From Opisthocomus hoazin (taxonomy: Eukaryota > Chordata > Aves > Opisthocomiformes > Opisthocomidae), in assembly GCF_030867145.1 (NCBI RefSeq), contig NC_134415.1:16532417-16596416 (forward strand): DNA of 64,000 nt. The letters are read 5' to 3'. Each line of letters begins with the position of its first letter. The stretch's first letter is position 1. Made by a program: the position numbers and the translations under genes. The notes under the pieces are model-generated. The model was not told the origin of the DNA. It did no database searches and saw only the letters and a program-made list of their open reading frames with translations. Below are positions 60,511 to 64,000 of this stretch, in pieces.

Positions 60511-63500
60511 AGGTGTGCCAGCTGGATGTGCTACTGTGAATTTTTAACACTACATTTTTTAACAACGGGCAGCTATCTGGCTCTGAGCAATTCCTGGAAT
60601 TTGTTCAAATCTCAGTTGTGGCACAGACTACTAGTGCAGGTTGTATTTCAGAAAAAAAATGCCCTGTAATGCCCTTTATAATCCAGTGAGACGGTGATCT
60701 TGCAAGATCTGAATTGCTTACCAAACAAGAAAATACCCTTACTGCGTCCTCTACTGAGGCATGGCATTGCCTGCATGCTGGCAGTCTTTTCAATTTCAAG
60801 TACCGCCGGAGTTTCAGCTCAGTTTATCCTGTATGGGGGATGGGAAATAAGCATTTCAAAAAAATGATGTTTTGCATCTCACCCTCAAAATCCCATTGAC
60901 AGTATGTGTTTGTCTTTAAATACCTAAATATCTTTAAATATGTGACTAAGCCACAGGGATCTAGGCGCAGTCTCAGCTGAATTTCAGTAACACATGGCTA
61001 CATATCACCCTGGAAAATTCCATCAGAATCGGCTTGTTTCTTAACTTAAGTGTTTCTCCTTCAATTGTCCTACATCTGGGAACATGGGTGTAAGGATGCT
61101 TTTGTTTCCCATTTTGCTCCCTCTGTTTGAACTGATAGTCCCCACCTCGCAAGGGCTATCACAGTCTGACTAGGCGATGTCTGGCACGATACAGCCCCAT
61201 AATCCACACTGTAAAAAGGCTAGACATCAAAATTACAGTCATCTCCAGTGTTAATAAGGCACTCACCGCTTTGCTATCCAAACATGAAAGGTAGTGATGT
61301 TGCCCCTTAAGTACACCTAATTCCCAAAACTGGGATTGTTTGCACATTTTGCATGATCTGTGGAGTGGTCTGGTCTTAAAGATGCTATGAATGCCACAGT
61401 GTTTTAAATTGTCCCGTTGGTTTAAATTCCTAAATTTAAACAAAGCAAATCGTGAAGGCAGAAACAAACCTGAAGCAATCAACAGGGATGTGTTTAACTT
61501 TCCATTTGTGCTGCCCCTACTGTCGATTAAGGCTTATCTACTGTTCGGTGTCAGTCATTAAAGAAAAAAAAAAAAGAAGTTATGGAGCACATAGTGCCAC
61601 AATCCAGTCAAATGCTTTAGCAGAGGCTGCTGTTATGAAAAGGATTTTCTAATAAGGGGAATAATGATCTTCAGATTCTGACCTCCTGGCACAGCAGTGA
61701 GATTTATCAGGAGGGGCATGTGACTAGTTAAGACACACAGCCCCAGCTTGAAGGAAACAGCTGCTCATTTCATGCTTTAGCACTTGGCAGCTGGACAAGG
61801 AAGGGTGATATTTGTGTTGAATACCTCTGCAGAACCAAGTACAGTAAGTGATTTTCCCTGTTTTTATTTTTTTTTCTAAACTGCCACTGCTTTCCTATTT
61901 TCATCCTAGACCTTTCGTAAAAACACGTAGGGGTGAGGCATATTTTTGTTGCCTCATTGATAAGCAGTCATTCATGCTCAGAATGCCTGTATTTTCCTGA
62001 CCTGTGATTAACAATAGCATTGGTTTTGCTCTTGTGGGATCAAGACAGGTATTTTGTCCTAATGCTAGCTGGGGAGAGGAAATGGTGCTTATTTACTCAG
62101 ATGATGGTGTGAAGAGGTTGTTTATGATAAGCATATTTTTCTTTCTCCGTAGAGCTAGTCAATAGGTAATGATGCAAGTTGAGGATAGAGCAATTTCGGT
62201 ATTTGGCATGTACTCATGTAAGGAACTGACAGAGGTACCTCCTCAAAACAGTGTGATTGGTCTGAAGAAAGTTGCTTGTGACTGGTTACTTTCTGGGGGT
62301 GAATGAAGAGATTTTTTGGAAAGAAAAAAGTAGAAGCAGAGAAATGCAGGAAGACAGTGAAGATGCACTGATTAAGATATAATTGAGTCATTCTGGATAA
62401 TAATGCATAATTAGATTGTGAAGATCGAAAAAATCCTCCCTAAAGACAGGGAGTGTGTCTCCTAAATTTCTCCAAGTTTTTAATTCAATTTATTTTTGGA
62501 TACTTGCATTTTTTATGTTTTTGCTTCGTGAATGATTGATTTGCCCATCTGATAATTGATTTGGCCATCTGATAATTTTTGACTGTTACAGTCTGAAGTT
62601 TTGCTTTAAAACACAAGAACTGGAGTATAGGATATATATAAAGGAACTTTTGATCAATTATTTACATAGGGATGAATTAGGTTTTTTTGAAGACTTAGGA
62701 GGAATGGGAAAAAACAAACGGGTGATGGAGCTTCATATGTGATGAGACTGCGGGATGCCAAGTGCTTTGGGGAAGGTTAAAGAGGGGCAGAGGCAGAGAG
62801 CAGTGGGGTCATGTTGAGGAGGATGTATATCAAGTCAAAAACACTGAATTTCAGAACAGGACCAGGGGTAAACACTGGCAGGTTTAGTGAATCATGTGGT
62901 TGCTCCTTTAAAGATGGGGAGAACAATCCTTATTCAAAGGCTTCTCACGTAAGAAAGAGAAACTTTATTTATTTCTTCCTGAAGACTTTTGTTTCTTTTT
63001 TAAACCATGGTTTATCACTTTGCCGGTTAACTGGAAATTTTATAGGAAAATGTCAATCAGTTTCAATTGTTCACAAAACCAGAAGTCTGCCTGGCTTCCT
63101 GCCTGTTCGCGTCTCTGAGGGTAGACTGCCTTTGAACCAAGAGCTGAAGTGCTGTAAGGCTGTGGCTACACTGCAGCCCTCCCACGCAGATGGCACCCGA
63201 TGCCATGAATGCAGCAGGCCCATGGGTCTCCGAGGTGCCTGGTGTTGCGATCTGGAGCCCCTCATCCCCCGGAAACCTGGGCTGCAGTGAGGGCCTTCCA
63301 GCCTGTCTGAGTCTCCATCCCTTGTGGGGCAGGGAGAAGAACTGGTCCGCTCCTGCTTTATTATTCTGATCCCAGAATAACCCTTTTTTTCAAAATTATA
63401 GGAATTCTTCATTTTGGGTAAGACTGTGCCATGGTGTGCTTGTTTCCAGATGTATTTTAGTTTTGTGAAGAACGTTCTCTGTTGAGCAAGCTGCCCGGTC

Positions 63501-64000
63501 AGATGAGAAGGTCTGTTGAAGAATCACGCTTTGAACCTAAGTTAAACCCCAAATCGACCAGGAAATAGATAGGAGGTTAGACCGTTCCTTCTGAACCTTC
63601 TTCTTCCTATCTCTGGCCCAACCTCTGTACCAGGGTTGTTGCAGAAGACTGATGTAAAGCCATATGGTTCTGCATCAGCTGTATGTGCCTCTTGTGTAAC
63701 TGATTTTATTCTCAGGGATCCCTGGGAATGAAGTCTAGTATAAAAAAGGAACTATTGATGATTGCATAGTAAAACTTAGGTAAGTGCACTGCTGAGCTCG
63801 CCTTCAGGTAATATATGTCTGAAAACACGCCGTCACAGTGGTCGCTGAATTGTCTCAAAGAACAGGTGAGGAGAGCTCAGTTTTGTGCCTCTATGGTATT
63901 GATTTATCAGGTCATTTACAATAAAGGAGAATAACTCAACGTATGGATCTACAAAATTTAAGGTAAATAATCCTACTATACTTACAGCTTCCAACTGTCG
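60511..64000. other. Region downstream of the CpG island: probable first intron of the next gene
   Basis: After the island the DNA returns to AT-rich composition with no recognisable coding exon. I looked for the conserved N-terminal part of RASGRP3 and did not find it. A 20-bp tandem duplication is at 62,536-62,575 and an A-run at about 61,562-61,575. A moderately GC-rich patch at about 63,080-63,330 has an open frame on each strand but no family signature. If the island is the RASGRP3 promoter on the + strand, this is intron 1; that is an inference. Confidence 0.4.
62536..62575. repeat. 20-bp tandem duplication
   Basis: Two adjacent 20-bp units (62,536-62,555 and 62,556-62,575) differ at a single position (TTTGCCCAT versus TTTGGCCAT). 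This looks like a simple replication-slippage duplication. Confidence 0.9.

Noticed and set aside
59632..60547. Several long overlapping open frames on both strands
   Set aside because: All are within the CpG island, where stop codons are depleted by composition. They have proline/arginine/alanine-rich random composition and no domain.
62811..63412. Open frames of 159 (+) and 113 (-) residues
   Set aside because: Checked as possible first RASGRP3 coding exon; the conserved N-terminal sequence of that protein is not there, and neither frame has a known motif.
63943..63962. ATG followed shortly by AAG|GTAAAT, possible start exon with splice donor
   Set aside because: The few encoded residues do not match the RASGRP3 N terminus and the motif is common by chance.
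1..64000. CRISPR arrays, bacterial operons, riboswitches or a novel mobile defence system
   Set aside because: Spliced vertebrate gene structure, avian CR1 elements and the absence of dense open frames rule out a prokaryotic context; no regularly spaced direct repeats were seen.

Overview
The window is vertebrate nuclear DNA, almost certainly from a bird. Coding information is split into short exons with GT-AG introns and sits in a large repeat-poor background. The recognisable young repeats are CR1 retroposons with the avian 3' end (a run of two ATTCTRTGAT-like units) and one solo ERVL-like LTR of a kind I associate with neoavian genomes. The protein is close to bird/mammal LTBP1 throughout. 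A neoavian rather than galliform host is an inference from the LTR type only.

The left half (1 to about 32,530, + strand) is the 3' end of LTBP1, latent TGF-beta binding protein 1. Eight exons encode the last 384 residues. In order they carry: the LAP-binding third 8-Cys (TB) domain with its Phe-Pro insertion, split over two exons; two calcium-binding EGF modules; the fourth 8-Cys domain, split over two exons; a non-calcium EGF module; and a final cbEGF with the C-terminal tail and stop. All seven introns between these exons, and the one entering the first, are phase 1. A roughly 0.85 kb 3' UTR ends at an AATAAA signal at 32,507-32,512. The introns hold a 5'-truncated CR1 with reverse-transcriptase remnants, a short CR1, a solo LTR with a perfect 5-bp target duplication, a decayed CR1/L3-like element and a tRNA-like (possibly SINE) segment.

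From about 32,530 to 59,640 I see no protein-coding exon. This gene-free interval contains another short CR1 (the near-identical inverted partner of the one in LTBP1), several CR1 tail scraps, ancient palindromic repeats and a GT microsatellite. A strong CpG island at about 59,880-60,510 marks a promoter. From remembered human gene order (LTBP1 then RASGRP3, same strand) it is most likely the 5' end of RASGRP3, whose first exon is non-coding in mammals. No RASGRP3 coding exon was recognised before the window ends.

Functionally, the visible LTBP1 part covers two jobs of the protein: covalent capture of the TGF-beta propeptide (LAP), and the C-terminal region that docks on fibrillin microfibrils. 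No novel biological system was found; the notable observations are structural and about repeats.
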